Shown: positions 17,511 to 25,543 of the stretch, in pieces
Layout of the letters: the number at the start of each line of letters is the position of its first letter
Position numbering within the stretch: position 1 is the stretch's first letter
Assembly (NCBI RefSeq): GCF_000744095.1
Contig: NZ_JQLI01000008.1
Coordinates: 930,001 to 994,000 of the forward strand
Length of the DNA: 64,000 nucleotides
Direction: 5' to 3'
Source of the DNA: Cupriavidus necator A5-1
GTDB taxonomy: Bacteria > Pseudomonadota > Gammaproteobacteria > Burkholderiales > Burkholderiaceae
Position numbers and translations under genes: made by a program
The notes under the pieces: model-generated
Databases searched by the model: none
What the model was told of the DNA's origin: nothing
What the model saw: the letters and a program-made list of their open reading frames with translations, nothing else

Positions 17511-18254
17511 ATGCGAACGAACCAGCCTACCCAGATCCTCGTCGTCGACGACGATCCCGAACTCCGCGACCTGCTGCGCGAATACCTGACCCAGCAGGGC
17601 TTTGCCGTCTCGGTGATGCATGACGGCGACGGCCTGCAGGCGCGCCTGGAGCGCGAGCGTCCGGCGCTGATCGTGCTGGACCTGATGATGCCCAAGGTCG
17701 ACGGCCTGACCGCGCTGCGCAACCTGCGCGCCAAGAACGACGATATCCCGGTGATCCTGCTGACCGCGCGCAGCGACGAGATCGACCGCATCGTCGGCCT
17801 GGAGATCGGCGCCGACGACTACCTCGGCAAGCCGTTCTCGCCGCGCGAGCTGCTGGCGCGCATCAACGCCGTGCTGCGCCGCAAGCTGGCGCGTCCCGCG
17901 GCCGCGCCCGAGGACCGCGAGTCGGTCGCCTTCGGCCCCTTCCGCGTCAATTTCCGTCAGCGCACGCTGCAGCGCGCGGGCCAGCCGCTGTCGATCAGCG
18001 ATACCGAGTTCGCGCTGCTCAAGCTGCTGCTGATGCATCCGCTCGAAGTGCTGTCGCGCGAGCGCATCGTCGAGCTGATGTACGGCAGCGCCAGCGGCAT
18101 CAGCGACCGCGGCATCGACGTGCAGATCTGGCGCCTGCGCCGCCTGCTCGATGAAGACGCGCAGCGCCCGCGCTATATCCAGACCGTGCGCGGGCGCGGC
18201 TACACCTTCGTGCCCGACGAAGCGGAAGAGATGTCCGCGGGGCTCCCCGAATAA
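17511..18254 (+). CDS. OmpR/PhoB-family response regulator
   Basis: 247 residues. The receiver domain (1-125) has the acidic pocket in VVDDDPE, phosphoacceptor Asp57 in VLDLMMPKVDG, and the conserved Lys in LGKPFSPREL. A short linker leads to a C-terminal winged helix ending in RLRRLLDED...QTVRGRGYTF, the PhoB-type DNA-binding signature. The start at 17511 places the first beta strand at TQILVVDDD; an upstream in-frame ATG (17478) would add eleven unlikely residues. The histidine kinase follows after 52 bp. The divergent RND operon is the probable target. Confidence 0.94.
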   Translation: MRTNQPTQILVVDDDPELRDLLREYLTQQGFAVSVMHDGDGLQARLERERPALIVLDLMMPKVDGLTALRNLRAKNDDIPVILLTARSDEIDRIVGLEIGADDYLGKPFSPRELLARINAVLRRKLARPAAAPEDRESVAFGPFRVNFRQRTLQRAGQPLSISDTEFALLKLLLMHPLEVLSRERIVELMYGSASGISDRGIDVQIWRLRRLLDEDAQRPRYIQTVRGRGYTFVPDEAEEMSAGLPE

Positions 18255-18306
18255 TGGCCGCGGCGCCCGCCCCCTGGCGCCGCATGCCACCAGACCCTGC
18301 TTCCCG

Positions 18307-19578
18307 ATGAAGTTGCGACGTATCGACACCCTGTTCGGCCGCATTGCCCTGCTGATTGCCGCCGTGCTCGTGATCAGCCATTTCTCCTGGCTCGCCATCC
18401 TGCGCATGGACCGGCGCCAGCAGCAGGTCGACTACTCCGTCGAGCAGATGCTGTTCCAGCTCGACAGCATCGAGCGCGCGCTCGACGCGCGCCCGCCGGC
18501 GAAGCTGCCGAGCCTGGTGGAGACCGCCAGCACCGCCAGCGCCGAGGAGCACGCCACCGTGCCCAAGGGCGGGCGCTCGCGCCGGCTGGTCGAGCAGTTC
18601 ATCTCGCGGCTGCCGCAAGGCACCGAGATCCGCCTCGAGGACGAGACCACGCCGCGCATCTGGATCAAGCTGCCGGAGCGCGCCAACTGGATCGCCATGC
18701 CGATCCTGTGGGTCCACAACCCGCCGCCGGACAACCGGCTGGTGCCGGGCGTGATGCTGGTGGTGGGCGTGGCGATCGTGTTCGCGGTGCTGATTGCGTG
18801 GCAGATCCAGCGGCCGGTGCGCGACATGGCCAATGCGGCCGAGCTGCTGTCGCGCCAGCACGCGGTGCCGCCCTTGCGCGAGCGCGGGCCGCACGAGCTG
18901 CGCCAGCTGATCGAGCGCTTCAACCGCATGGTGGCGGACCTGGCGCGCATCGATCAGGAGCGCAACACCATGCTGGCCGGCATCGCGCATGATTTGAAGA
19001 CGCCGCTGGCGCGGCTGCGGCTGCGCGCGGAGATGCTGGCCGATCCCAAGGCCGCCGCGGGCGTGACACGCGACGTGGAGTCGATGGCGGCCATCGTCGA
19101 GCAGTTCCTGAGCTTTGCCCAGACCAGCGAGCCGACCGCGCGGCCGGTGCCGGTGGACAAGCGTGTCAACGAGCTGGCCGCGTCGCTGGCGGAGCAGGAG
19201 CGGCAGGTGGTGTTGTCATTGGGCGCGGGCGAAGGCTTTCGCATGATCGCCACGCAGCTCGACCGCATCGTCGGCAACCTGGTCGACAACGCCTATGCGT
19301 ATGGCGAGCCGCCGGTATGCATCGCCACCACGCGCACGCCTGACGGCTACCTGCTGGTGGTAGAGGACCACGGGGCCGGGATTCCCGAGGAAGACAAGGA
19401 GCGGGTCACGCTGCCGTTCGTGCGGCTGGACCCGGCGCGCGGGGGGAACGCGCACTCCGGGTTGGGGCTGGCGATCGTCGATCGCCTGGTGCGGCAGGCT
19501 GGGGGAAAGCTGAACCTGGTGAATGCCGATGGGGGCGGGTTCAGGGTGGAGATGTTGTTTGGGGCAGCCGAGGCCTAA
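18307..19578 (+). CDS. sensor histidine kinase, EnvZ-like
   Basis: 423 residues with two transmembrane helices (about 11-33 and 146-166) bracketing a roughly 110-residue periplasmic sensor domain. A HAMP domain follows (to about 220), then the dimerisation H-box AGIAHDLKTPLARLRLR with phosphorylated His228, and the ATPase domain with N-box (GNLVDNAYAYG), G1 (DHGAGIP) and G2 (GLGLAIVDRL). Cognate kinase of the response regulator just upstream. The signal is unknown; the adjacent efflux genes suggest an envelope or drug stress. Confidence 0.94.
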   Translation: MKLRRIDTLFGRIALLIAAVLVISHFSWLAILRMDRRQQQVDYSVEQMLFQLDSIERALDARPPAKLPSLVETASTASAEEHATVPKGGRSRRLVEQFISRLPQGTEIRLEDETTPRIWIKLPERANWIAMPILWVHNPPPDNRLVPGVMLVVGVAIVFAVLIAWQIQRPVRDMANAAELLSRQHAVPPLRERGPHELRQLIERFNRMVADLARIDQERNTMLAGIAHDLKTPLARLRLRAEMLADPKAAAGVTRDVESMAAIVEQFLSFAQTSEPTARPVPVDKRVNELAASLAEQERQVVLSLGAGEGFRMIATQLDRIVGNLVDNAYAYGEPPVCIATTRTPDGYLLVVEDHGAGIPEEDKERVTLPFVRLDPARGGNAHSGLGLAIVDRLVRQAGGKLNLVNADGGGFRVEMLFGAAEA

Positions 19579-19634
19579 AGAGAAAACCGTGCGTGTGCTG
19601 CACGGCCGGAGCTTGCTGCCACCCTTGGCAAAGG

Positions 19635-19664
19635 CTCCCCTCTCCCGCAAGCAGGAGAGGGGAG
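19635..19664. repeat. dispersed repeat, copy C (first hairpin only)
   Basis: An 11-bp perfect inverted repeat, CTCCCCTCTCC (19635-19645) and its complement (19654-19664), with an 8-base loop. It matches the first hairpin of copies A and B, but none of their downstream blocks follow. It lies between the convergent kinase and plsY genes. With no T-run it is a weak terminator candidate at best. Confidence 0.65.
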
Positions 19665-19708
19665 CAAACCGCCAGCAGGCAAATGCCGTCAGCAGTGTGA
19701 ATTCACGC

Positions 19709-20317
19709 TCAAACCTTCTTCTTCTCCCCGATCCGGCTTTCCTTCCCGGCCAGCAGCTTGGCGATATTCTGCCGATGCCGCGCAATCAGCAGCACGCTGA
19801 TCAGGAAGATCGCCCCGGCCATGATGTCCACGCCATTCATCAGCACATGGAAAAACGGCGCGAAGATCGCCGCCACCAGTGCCGCCAGCGACGAATAGCG
19901 GAAGAAGAACGCAATGATCAGCCACGTGGCCAGCGTGCCCAGGCCCAGGATCGGGTTGATCGCCAGCAGGATGCCGGCCGCGGTGGCCACGCCCTTGCCA
20001 CCGGCAAAGCGGTGGTACACCGGGAACAGGTGCCCCAGGAATACCGCCAGCGCCACCATGGCCAGGCCGGTCTCGTTCAGGCCGTAGGCCGGGCCGAAGC
20101 GCGCCGCCAGCCACACTGCCAGCCATCCCTTCAGTGCATCCCCGATCAGCGTGAAAATCGCGGCCTTCTTGTTGCCGGTGCGCAGCACGTTGGTGGCGCC
20201 AGGGTTGCCCGAGCCGTAGGAATGCGGGTCGGGCAGGCCCATCAGCTTGCTGACGACGACAGCGAAGGAAACGGAGCCGATCAGGTAGGCGGCGAGAGCG
20301 AAAAGCAGGTTGGCCAT
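19709..20317 (-). CDS. plsY: glycerol-3-phosphate acyltransferase PlsY
   Basis: 202 residues, a small polytopic inner-membrane enzyme. It transfers the acyl group from acyl-phosphate to glycerol 3-phosphate, the first step of phospholipid synthesis. All three family motifs are visible: SYGSGNPGATNVLR near residue 33, the GDALKGWLAVWLA helix, and the FAGGKGVATAAG glycine-rich motif near 105, followed by a third conserved loop. The start at 20317 gives MANLLFALAAYLIGSVSFA, the normal N-terminus. The last residues are a short basic tail. It stands alone. Confidence 0.95.
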   Translation of the reverse strand: MANLLFALAAYLIGSVSFAVVVSKLMGLPDPHSYGSGNPGATNVLRTGNKKAAIFTLIGDALKGWLAVWLAARFGPAYGLNETGLAMVALAVFLGHLFPVYHRFAGGKGVATAAGILLAINPILGLGTLATWLIIAFFFRYSSLAALVAAIFAPFFHVLMNGVDIMAGAIFLISVLLIARHRQNIAKLLAGKESRIGEKKKV

Positions 20318-20659
20318 GTGTAGTGGGGTGTTTTCGGGCTGGCGCGATTGTAGCGCGGCGGCGGGGTCGCTACGTCCGTGACTTCCCGGATTGGCATCGA
20401 AGGGGTCCTTCGAATGTCTGGCGGCTGCGCCGTACGCCGCCGGGCGCTCGTTCTCCGGAGTGGCGTGGCGTCCGCTTGCGCGGTGGCGTGCGAGATATCG
20501 CTGACATACGTCAAACATTCAGACCATAGCATCTGAAGTTTCCGAATCCCGGCTATTGGCGGCCGTTTCATCATGTGCGCCGCTGTATGGCCCGCGTGCC
20601 CAGTGCGAAGTCTCGCATCGGTGCCGGTTCCTTTTCCTGATTTCCCAGACATCCCCATC
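20318..20659. other. intergenic region between divergent plsY and the adhesin remnant
   Basis: 342 bp without a supported gene. It must hold the plsY promoter and whatever drove the adhesin. I see no clear inverted repeat, riboswitch-like structure or tRNA. The stretch around 20500-20560 is slightly AT-richer than its surroundings and is the likeliest promoter zone. Confidence 0.4.
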
Positions 20660-21264
20660 ATGAATCACGCCTTACGCCGGCTTGCCAGTCGGTCCCTGGC
20701 ATGTCGCGCCCTGGCCGCGCGGCCACTTCCGCTACTTTCCATCACGGCCCGGTTCGGCCGGCGCACGCTGGCCCTGTCTGCCGCCACCACCTTGCTCACC
20801 TCCGGCTACGCGGTGGCCGGCGCCCTGGACGGTGGCACCGTCAGCGGCAACAACACCAATATCGCCATCGGCACCGGCGCGAGTTCGACCAACGGCACCA
20901 GCCAGCCAAGCATCGCTATTGGCGTGGACAGCAGGTCCACCGACGAGGCCACCGTAGCCATCGGCACCGGCGCCTGGGCGATCGGCCAACGCGGCCTCGC
21001 CCTGGGCTACTACTCCACCGCATCCATGGCCGCGACAGCTACGCCGGCATCGCATCAGCCATGGCGATGGCCAGCCTGCCGCAGGCGGTGCTGCCGGGCC
21101 GGGGCATGCTCACCATGGCCGGCAGCACCTATGGCGGACAGTCCGCGATGGCGCTCGGCGCCTCGCGCATGTCAGACAGCGGCAACTGGGTCTTCAAGGC
21201 CAACGCCACCGCGGCTACGCAAGGCCGGTATGGCGTCGGGGTGGGGGCCGGCTTTCACTGGTAG
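20660..21264 (+). pseudogene. trimeric autotransporter adhesin (YadA-like), frameshifted and internally deleted
   Basis: The first frame (20660 to about 21030) encodes a long signal-like N-terminus ending LTSGYAVAG and then YadA-head repeats (NTNIAIGTGASS, PSIAIGVDSRST, ATVAIGTGAWAIG, LALGYYS). The second frame, shifted by -1, begins GRDSYAGIASAMAMASLPQ at about 21030 and runs to a stop at 21264. It is a complete YadA beta-barrel anchor ending in VGVGAGFHW. The stalk and neck expected between them are absent. The simplest reading is an out-of-frame internal deletion joining head to anchor. A sequencing error could explain the frame change but not the missing stalk. Confidence 0.8.
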
Positions 21265-21284
21265 CGCGCCGACCGGGCGGCTGC

Positions 21285-21776
21285 TCAGTCGGGCAGCGCG
21301 CATTGCACGGGTTTGGCATCGACCAGCCCCGGCAGCAGCTTTGGATCCAGGCTGACCAGGTAGCCGCGCCGCCCGCCGTTGATGTAGATGCGTTCCAGCT
21401 CCAGCACGGTCGCTTCCACATACACCGGCATGCGCTTGCGCGTGCCGAACGGCGAGGTGCCGCCCACCATGTAGCCGCTGTGGCGCTGCGCCACCTCGGG
21501 CTTGCACGGCTGCACGCTCTTGCAGCCGATCTGGCGCGCCAGGTTCTTGGTCGAGACCGAGCAGTCGCCGTGCATCAGCACCACCAGCGGCTGCGCGCGC
21601 TCGTCTTCCATCACCAGCGTCTTGATGACATCGTGCTCGGGTACGCCGAGCTGGCGGGCCGATTCGCCGGTGCCGCCGTGCTCGACGTATTCGTAGGGAT
21701 GCTCGCCGAAGGCCACGCCGTGCTTGCGCAGGTATTGCGTGGCCGGGGTTTCGGAGACGTGCTTGTTCTTGCTCAT
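21285..21776 (-). CDS. ybaK: Cys-tRNA(Pro)/Cys-tRNA(Cys) deacylase, YbaK/EbsC family
   Basis: 163 residues. The YbaK fold is shown by KTLVMEDERAQPLVVLMHGDCSVS, the conserved KNLARQIGCKSV segment with its catalytic-region lysine, and the GYMVGGTSPFGTRK motif, the signature active-site loop of trans-editing deacylases. It removes cysteine mischarged onto tRNA(Pro) by prolyl-tRNA synthetase. The start at 21776 is the only ATG giving a normal length. The gene lies 14 bp downstream of xerD on the same strand, so the two may share a transcript with ogt. Confidence 0.93.
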   Translation of the reverse strand: MSKNKHVSETPATQYLRKHGVAFGEHPYEYVEHGGTGESARQLGVPEHDVIKTLVMEDERAQPLVVLMHGDCSVSTKNLARQIGCKSVQPCKPEVAQRHSGYMVGGTSPFGTRKRMPVYVEATVLELERIYINGGRRGYLVSLDPKLLPGLVDAKPVQCALPD

Positions 21777-21790
21777 GTCATGGATGCCGC

Positions 21791-22732
21791 TCAGCCGCGC
21801 GGGTGGTGCTGCTGGTGCAGCTCGCGCAGGCGTTCGCGCGCGACGTGCGTGTAGATCTGGGTGGTGGAGATATCGGCGTGGCCCAGCAGCAGCTGCACCA
21901 CGCGCAGGTCGGCGCCGTGGTTGAGCAGGTGCGTGGCAAAGGCGTGCCGCAGCGTATGCGGCGACAGTGGCGCATGCACGCCGGCATCGCGCGCATGGCG
22001 CTTGATCAGGTGCCAGAACGCCTGCCGCGTCATTCCTTCGCCGCGTTGCGTGACGAAGAGCGCGTCGCAGGCGCGCCCGGCCAGCAGCGCGGGGCGCGCG
22101 CTCGCCAGGTAGCGGCGCAGCCAGTCGCCGGCCTGCTGGCCGAACGGCACCAGCCGCTCCTTGTCGCCCTTGCCGCCGACCACGCGCGCCACGCCTTCGT
22201 TCAGCCCGATCTCGATGGTCTTCATCTGTGTCAGCTCCGACACGCGCAGGCCGCTGGCATACATCAGCTCGAGCATGGTGCGGTCGCGCAGGCCCAGCGG
22301 CGTGCCGGTGTCGGGCGCTTCGAGCAGCGCGTCGACCTGGGCCTCGGTCAGCGTCTTGGGATAGCGCGGCGGCTGCTTGGCGGGGCGCAGCAGCAGGCAG
22401 GGATCGGCTTCGATCATGTGCTCGCGCAGTGCCCACTGGTAGAAGCGGCGGAATACCGCCAGGCGGCGATTGGCCGACGACGCGCGCGTCTGCGTGTGGC
22501 GCGCGTTGAAGTAGGCCGACAGCACGCTGTCGTCCACGCCCAGCAGCTCGCCGCGGCCATCATGCTGCAGCCAGCGCGCCAGCAGCGTGAGGTCGCGCCG
22601 GTACGCGTCGATGGTGTTGCGCGAGAGGCCGTCTTCCAGCCACAGCGCGTCGCAGAAGCGGCCGACCAGCGCCACGTCGGCGTCGCTGGGGGCGGCGGTA
22701 CTGTCTGGCTGTATCGCGTGGGCGCCGCTCAT
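21791..22732 (-). CDS. xerD: site-specific tyrosine recombinase XerD
   Basis: 313 residues, with an N-terminal SAM-like core-binding domain (residues 20-110) and a catalytic domain. The full set of catalytic residues is present: Arg163 (GLRVSEL), Lys188 (GGKGDKE), His259 and Arg262 (PHTLRH), His285 (LLGHADIST) and nucleophile Tyr294 (TQIYTH). XerD works with XerC at dif to resolve chromosome dimers. I assign XerD over XerC on the overall spacing and the VGRFCDALWLEDGLSRNT start, which matches XerD N-termini. Its start overlaps the ogt stop by 4 bp. Confidence 0.93.
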   Translation of the reverse strand: MSGAHAIQPDSTAAPSDADVALVGRFCDALWLEDGLSRNTIDAYRRDLTLLARWLQHDGRGELLGVDDSVLSAYFNARHTQTRASSANRRLAVFRRFYQWALREHMIEADPCLLLRPAKQPPRYPKTLTEAQVDALLEAPDTGTPLGLRDRTMLELMYASGLRVSELTQMKTIEIGLNEGVARVVGGKGDKERLVPFGQQAGDWLRRYLASARPALLAGRACDALFVTQRGEGMTRQAFWHLIKRHARDAGVHAPLSPHTLRHAFATHLLNHGADLRVVQLLLGHADISTTQIYTHVARERLRELHQQHHPRG

Positions 22733-23208
22733 ATCAGCATGGCGCCCTCGTGGCGCAGCAGCCAGCGTTTGACGTCGAGGTAGAAGCCGTCTTCGGCATG
22801 ATGGGAGAAACCGCCGATGCCGCGCGCGGAGACCACGCGATGACAGGGGATCACGATGGGGAAGGGGTTCTGCCCGCAGGCCTGGCCCACCGCGCGCGGC
22901 ATCGCGCCGATGGCGTCGGCGATGGTGCCGTAGGTGGTCACCGCGCCGCGCGGCACCGCGGAAATGGCTTGCCAGACGCGCTGCTGGAAGTCACTGCCGG
23001 CCGGGGCCAGCGGCAGGTCGAAGCGGGCGTCGGGATCGGCGTAGTAGGCCTCTAGTTGCGCCTCCAGCCGTTGCGTCAGTGCGTCGGCGGGCGCGCGGGC
23101 CTCGACGTGCTCAGGCAGGTACACGATCGCATGGATGCGTTCGCCGTCCGTGCGCACGCCGATCTTGCCGAACGGGGCAGGGAGGATGGCGTCGTAGGTG
23201 GCGGGCAT
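22729..23208 (-). CDS. ogt: methylated-DNA--protein-cysteine S-methyltransferase
   Basis: 159 residues. The C-terminal half carries the suicide-acceptor motif PCHRV with Cys122, preceded by the helix-turn-helix and arginine finger (TTYGTIADAIGAMPRAVGQA). The N-terminal half is the short RNase-H-like domain usual in Ogt/AGT proteins; no Ada regulatory domain is fused. It repairs O6-alkylguanine by irreversible transfer to the cysteine. It is first in a coupled set with xerD (4-bp overlap) and ybaK. Family membership is certain; Ogt versus AdaB naming is not. Confidence 0.93.
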   Translation of the reverse strand: MPATYDAILPAPFGKIGVRTDGERIHAIVYLPEHVEARAPADALTQRLEAQLEAYYADPDARFDLPLAPAGSDFQQRVWQAISAVPRGAVTTYGTIADAIGAMPRAVGQACGQNPFPIVIPCHRVVSARGIGGFSHHAEDGFYLDVKRWLLRHEGAMLI

Positions 23209-23273
23209 GGGATTCCAGCTGCAGGCGAGTGGGACGGATGCTGGATTTTAGTGCTTTTTGGGCGGCGAGAAAA

Positions 23274-23298
23274 AAGGGCCGCCTTGGTGGCGGCCCTT
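23274..23298 (-). terminator. rho-independent terminator on the minus strand
   Basis: A 10-bp perfect stem, AAGGGCCGCC (23274-23283) with its complement at 23289-23298 and a 5-base loop. On the minus strand a run of T residues follows immediately. It lies downstream of the Bug receptor gene and upstream of ogt, so it ends the former and insulates the latter. Confidence 0.8.
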
Positions 23299-23320
23299 CT
23301 ACGGTGTCTTGCAGCAGGCT

Positions 23321-23519
23321 CCCCTCTCCCGCGTGCGGGAGAGGGGTGGGGGCAGGAGTGTCAAAGGCTGACGTCCGTGGGTTTAAACCGTTGGCCCCGC
23401 TTGATGTGGTTTCTTGCTAAACCACCCCTCACCCCAACCCTCTCCCCCTGAGGCCCTGAGGGGAGAGGGAGAACACCTTGCTTAGGCTAGTTCGGGCGGC
23501 TTGGGAGCACCCAAAACCG
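23321..23519. repeat. dispersed intergenic repeat, copy B (fullest copy)
   Basis: About 199 bp. Hairpin 1 is CCCCTCTCCCGC at 23321-23332 with its complement at 23335-23346. Then come the GTCAAAGGCTGA and GTTGGCCCCGCTT blocks shared with copy A. Hairpin 2 has arms CCCTCTCCCC (23438-23447) and GGGGAGAGGG (23460-23469), then AGAACACCTTGCTTAGGC and the CACCCAAAA end. Copy A lacks the left half of hairpin 2. It occupies most of the 341-bp gap between ogt and the Bug gene. There are no protein-coding features. Confidence 0.88.
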
Positions 23520-23549
23520 CTCTCCCCATCCAAAGCCGCTGTTCTCTTC

Positions 23550-24518
23550 TTACTGCTCCAGCTTGATATTCTGCACCTTCACAAGATTCTTCATCTTGTC
23601 AAATTCCTTCTTGATCTCCGCCGCATGCTGCGCCGGCGTATTGCCCGACGGCTCGGCGCCGGCGGTGCGCAGGCGCTGCTGGAAGTCCTTGTCCTGCAGC
23701 GCCTTGACGGCGGCGTCGTTGAGTTTCTTGATGACGTCGTCAGGCGTGCCGGCCGGCGCCACCAGGCCGTACCAGGCCGGGTCGTTCGGCTCCTTCAGGC
23801 CCATCTCGCCGAAGGTCGGCACATTGGGCAGCGTGTCGATGCGCTTGTTCCAGGCCACCACCAGCGGGCGCAGCTTGCCGGCCTTGATGTAGGGCATCGA
23901 CGACGGCAGGTTGTCGACCATGATCGGCACCTGGCCGGCGAGCACGTCGTTCAGCGCCGGGCCCGCGCCGCGGTAGGGGATATGGACCATGAAGGTCTTG
24001 GTCGAGACCTTGAACTGCTCGCCCAGCATATGGCCGAAGCCGCAGGTGCCCGACGAGGCGTACGAGTACTTGCCCGGGTTGGCCTTCAGCACGGCCAGGA
24101 ACTCCTTGTAGTCCTTGGCCGGGAAGTTCGGGTTCACTGCGATCACGTTGGCCACGTTGGCCAGGTTGGTGATGGGCTTGAAGTCCTTGATCGGGTCATA
24201 CGACAGCTTGGGGTTGCAGGCCGGGTTCACGGCCATGGTCGACACCGTCGAGATGCCGATGGTGTAGCCGTCCGGCGCGGCCTTGGCGATCGCGTCGGCA
24301 CCGATCGAGCCGCCCCCGCCGGCGCGGTTCTCCACCACCACCGGCTGGCCCAGGATGCGGCTCATCTGGTCCGCGGCGCCGCGGCCGACGATGTCGGTGG
24401 TGCCACCGGGTGCGAACGGAATGATCAGGCGGATCGGCTTGGTGGGGTAGCTCTGCGCTTGCGCCGCGCCAGCGGCGGCCGCCAGGGCCAGGGTCAGTGC
24501 GAGTTTGCCAGCTTGCAT
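23550..24518 (-). CDS. Bug-family (TctC) periplasmic solute receptor
   Basis: 322 residues with a signal peptide (1-22, ending AGAAQAQ). The mature N-terminus YPTKPIRLIIPFAPGGTTDIVGR is the Bug/TctC signature, followed by GQPVVVENRAGGGGSIGADA, the carboxylate-binding loop. These proteins catch organic acids for tripartite tricarboxylate transporters and are massively expanded in Cupriavidus and Bordetella. No TctA/TctB gene is adjacent, so it is an orphan receptor of unknown ligand. The start at 24518 was chosen because the signal peptide begins there. A terminator and a dispersed repeat lie downstream. Confidence 0.92.
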   Translation of the reverse strand: MQAGKLALTLALAAAAGAAQAQSYPTKPIRLIIPFAPGGTTDIVGRGAADQMSRILGQPVVVENRAGGGGSIGADAIAKAAPDGYTIGISTVSTMAVNPACNPKLSYDPIKDFKPITNLANVANVIAVNPNFPAKDYKEFLAVLKANPGKYSYASSGTCGFGHMLGEQFKVSTKTFMVHIPYRGAGPALNDVLAGQVPIMVDNLPSSMPYIKAGKLRPLVVAWNKRIDTLPNVPTFGEMGLKEPNDPAWYGLVAPAGTPDDVIKKLNDAAVKALQDKDFQQRLRTAGAEPSGNTPAQHAAEIKKEFDKMKNLVKVQNIKLEQ

Positions 24519-24656
24519 GAGATCATGTCTCCCGTCAGGAAATCCGGGCAGGGTGCCGCCCGGAAGCAAGAAAACCGTCGCAGTGCCACAGGTGGGGCAG
24601 TGCGTCGGCAGCGTAATCGATCGGGGCGCGCCGCGCTTGTTTCAGCCGCCCGCTTA

Positions 24657-25325
24657 TCAGCCGCCCAGCAGCCCCCGCTTGACGTCCGGGTCCACCGGCC
24701 GCTCGCCCAGGAACACCCGCAGCACGGCCTGGTAGAAGTCTTCGCCCGGGATCGGACGGCCGCGCGGCGTGCCGTTGATGGCGATGACGGTACCCGTCTG
24801 CGGCGAGAAATCGAGGTTGATCACGTCGCCCTTGTGCGCGGTGCCAAGCTCTGCCAGGGTGCGCTCGAACTGTGCCAGCCGCGCGGCGAGCCCCTGCACC
24901 TGCGTTTCGCTGTGGTTGTCGCTGATGCCCCGGCGCAGCGAACGCACGATCGCCGGCGGCTCGGTCTCGCGCAGCATGCGCAACTGTAGCCGCTTGGCCC
25001 CGGAGGTGCCCAATACCACGGTCGCGTTGCGGGCCTTTTCCTGCAGGTACAACGCCGCGACGTAGCCTTTGGCGAGAAAGCCCGCGCGCAGCGCGGTGCC
25101 GTTGAGCTGCAGTTCCTTGCCGCCCACGCGCGCGGCGTCGTCGAAGCGCATGCCCTCGACCTCCACCGCGCGCGCCGGCGACGGCACGGCGCCCGCCGCG
25201 GTGGTGGCGCACAGCGCGATCAGCAGGGCGGCAACGCGCAGGCGCAGGCCGGGACGGCCAGTGTGGGAGCGGGAGCGGAGGTGGGTGTCCGGGCGCGGCG
25301 GCGCGGAACGGGTGCGGGACAACAT
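24657..25325 (-). CDS. periplasmic chalcone-isomerase-fold protein
   Basis: 222 residues from the ATG at 25325; other ATGs upstream (25350) would only lengthen a basic leader. A twin-basic/hydrophobic leader (about 20-48) suggests export. The mature part is a chalcone-isomerase-like domain (Chalcone_3 type): VEVEGMRFDDAARVGGKELQ, LNGTALRAGFL, KGYVAALYLQEKA, then RLLRRG-type basic residues and a final GEDFYQAVLRVFLGERP. Bacterial members have no proven isomerase activity and may bind fatty acids. It is alone, divergent from an AEC carrier. Function is unknown. Confidence 0.78.
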   Translation of the reverse strand: MLSRTRSAPPRPDTHLRSRSHTGRPGLRLRVAALLIALCATTAAGAVPSPARAVEVEGMRFDDAARVGGKELQLNGTALRAGFLAKGYVAALYLQEKARNATVVLGTSGAKRLQLRMLRETEPPAIVRSLRRGISDNHSETQVQGLAARLAQFERTLAELGTAHKGDVINLDFSPQTGTVIAINGTPRGRPIPGEDFYQAVLRVFLGERPVDPDVKRGLLGG

Positions 25326-25543
25326 GGCGGCGGACGTACAACTTGGCATGCCATGCTGGCGCAAATCTGGAAAAATACCTATCCGTATCTGCCCTAGCCT
25401 GCACATTCGGTTTTTTTCGCCGTTATCTTCCCCCAGCCTCGCTTTCGCTACAGGATGGCGGCGGCCGGATGGCACCATAGGGCACCGCAGGGCGGCGTGG
25501 GCAGATGTCGCGCCATGCTGCCACCCTCATTACAACAACGACA

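Noticed and set aside
24657..25325. Plant-type chalcone isomerase of flavonoid metabolism
   Set aside because: Only the fold family fits. An exported bacterial protein of this type has no known flavonoid partner, and no such pathway genes are near.
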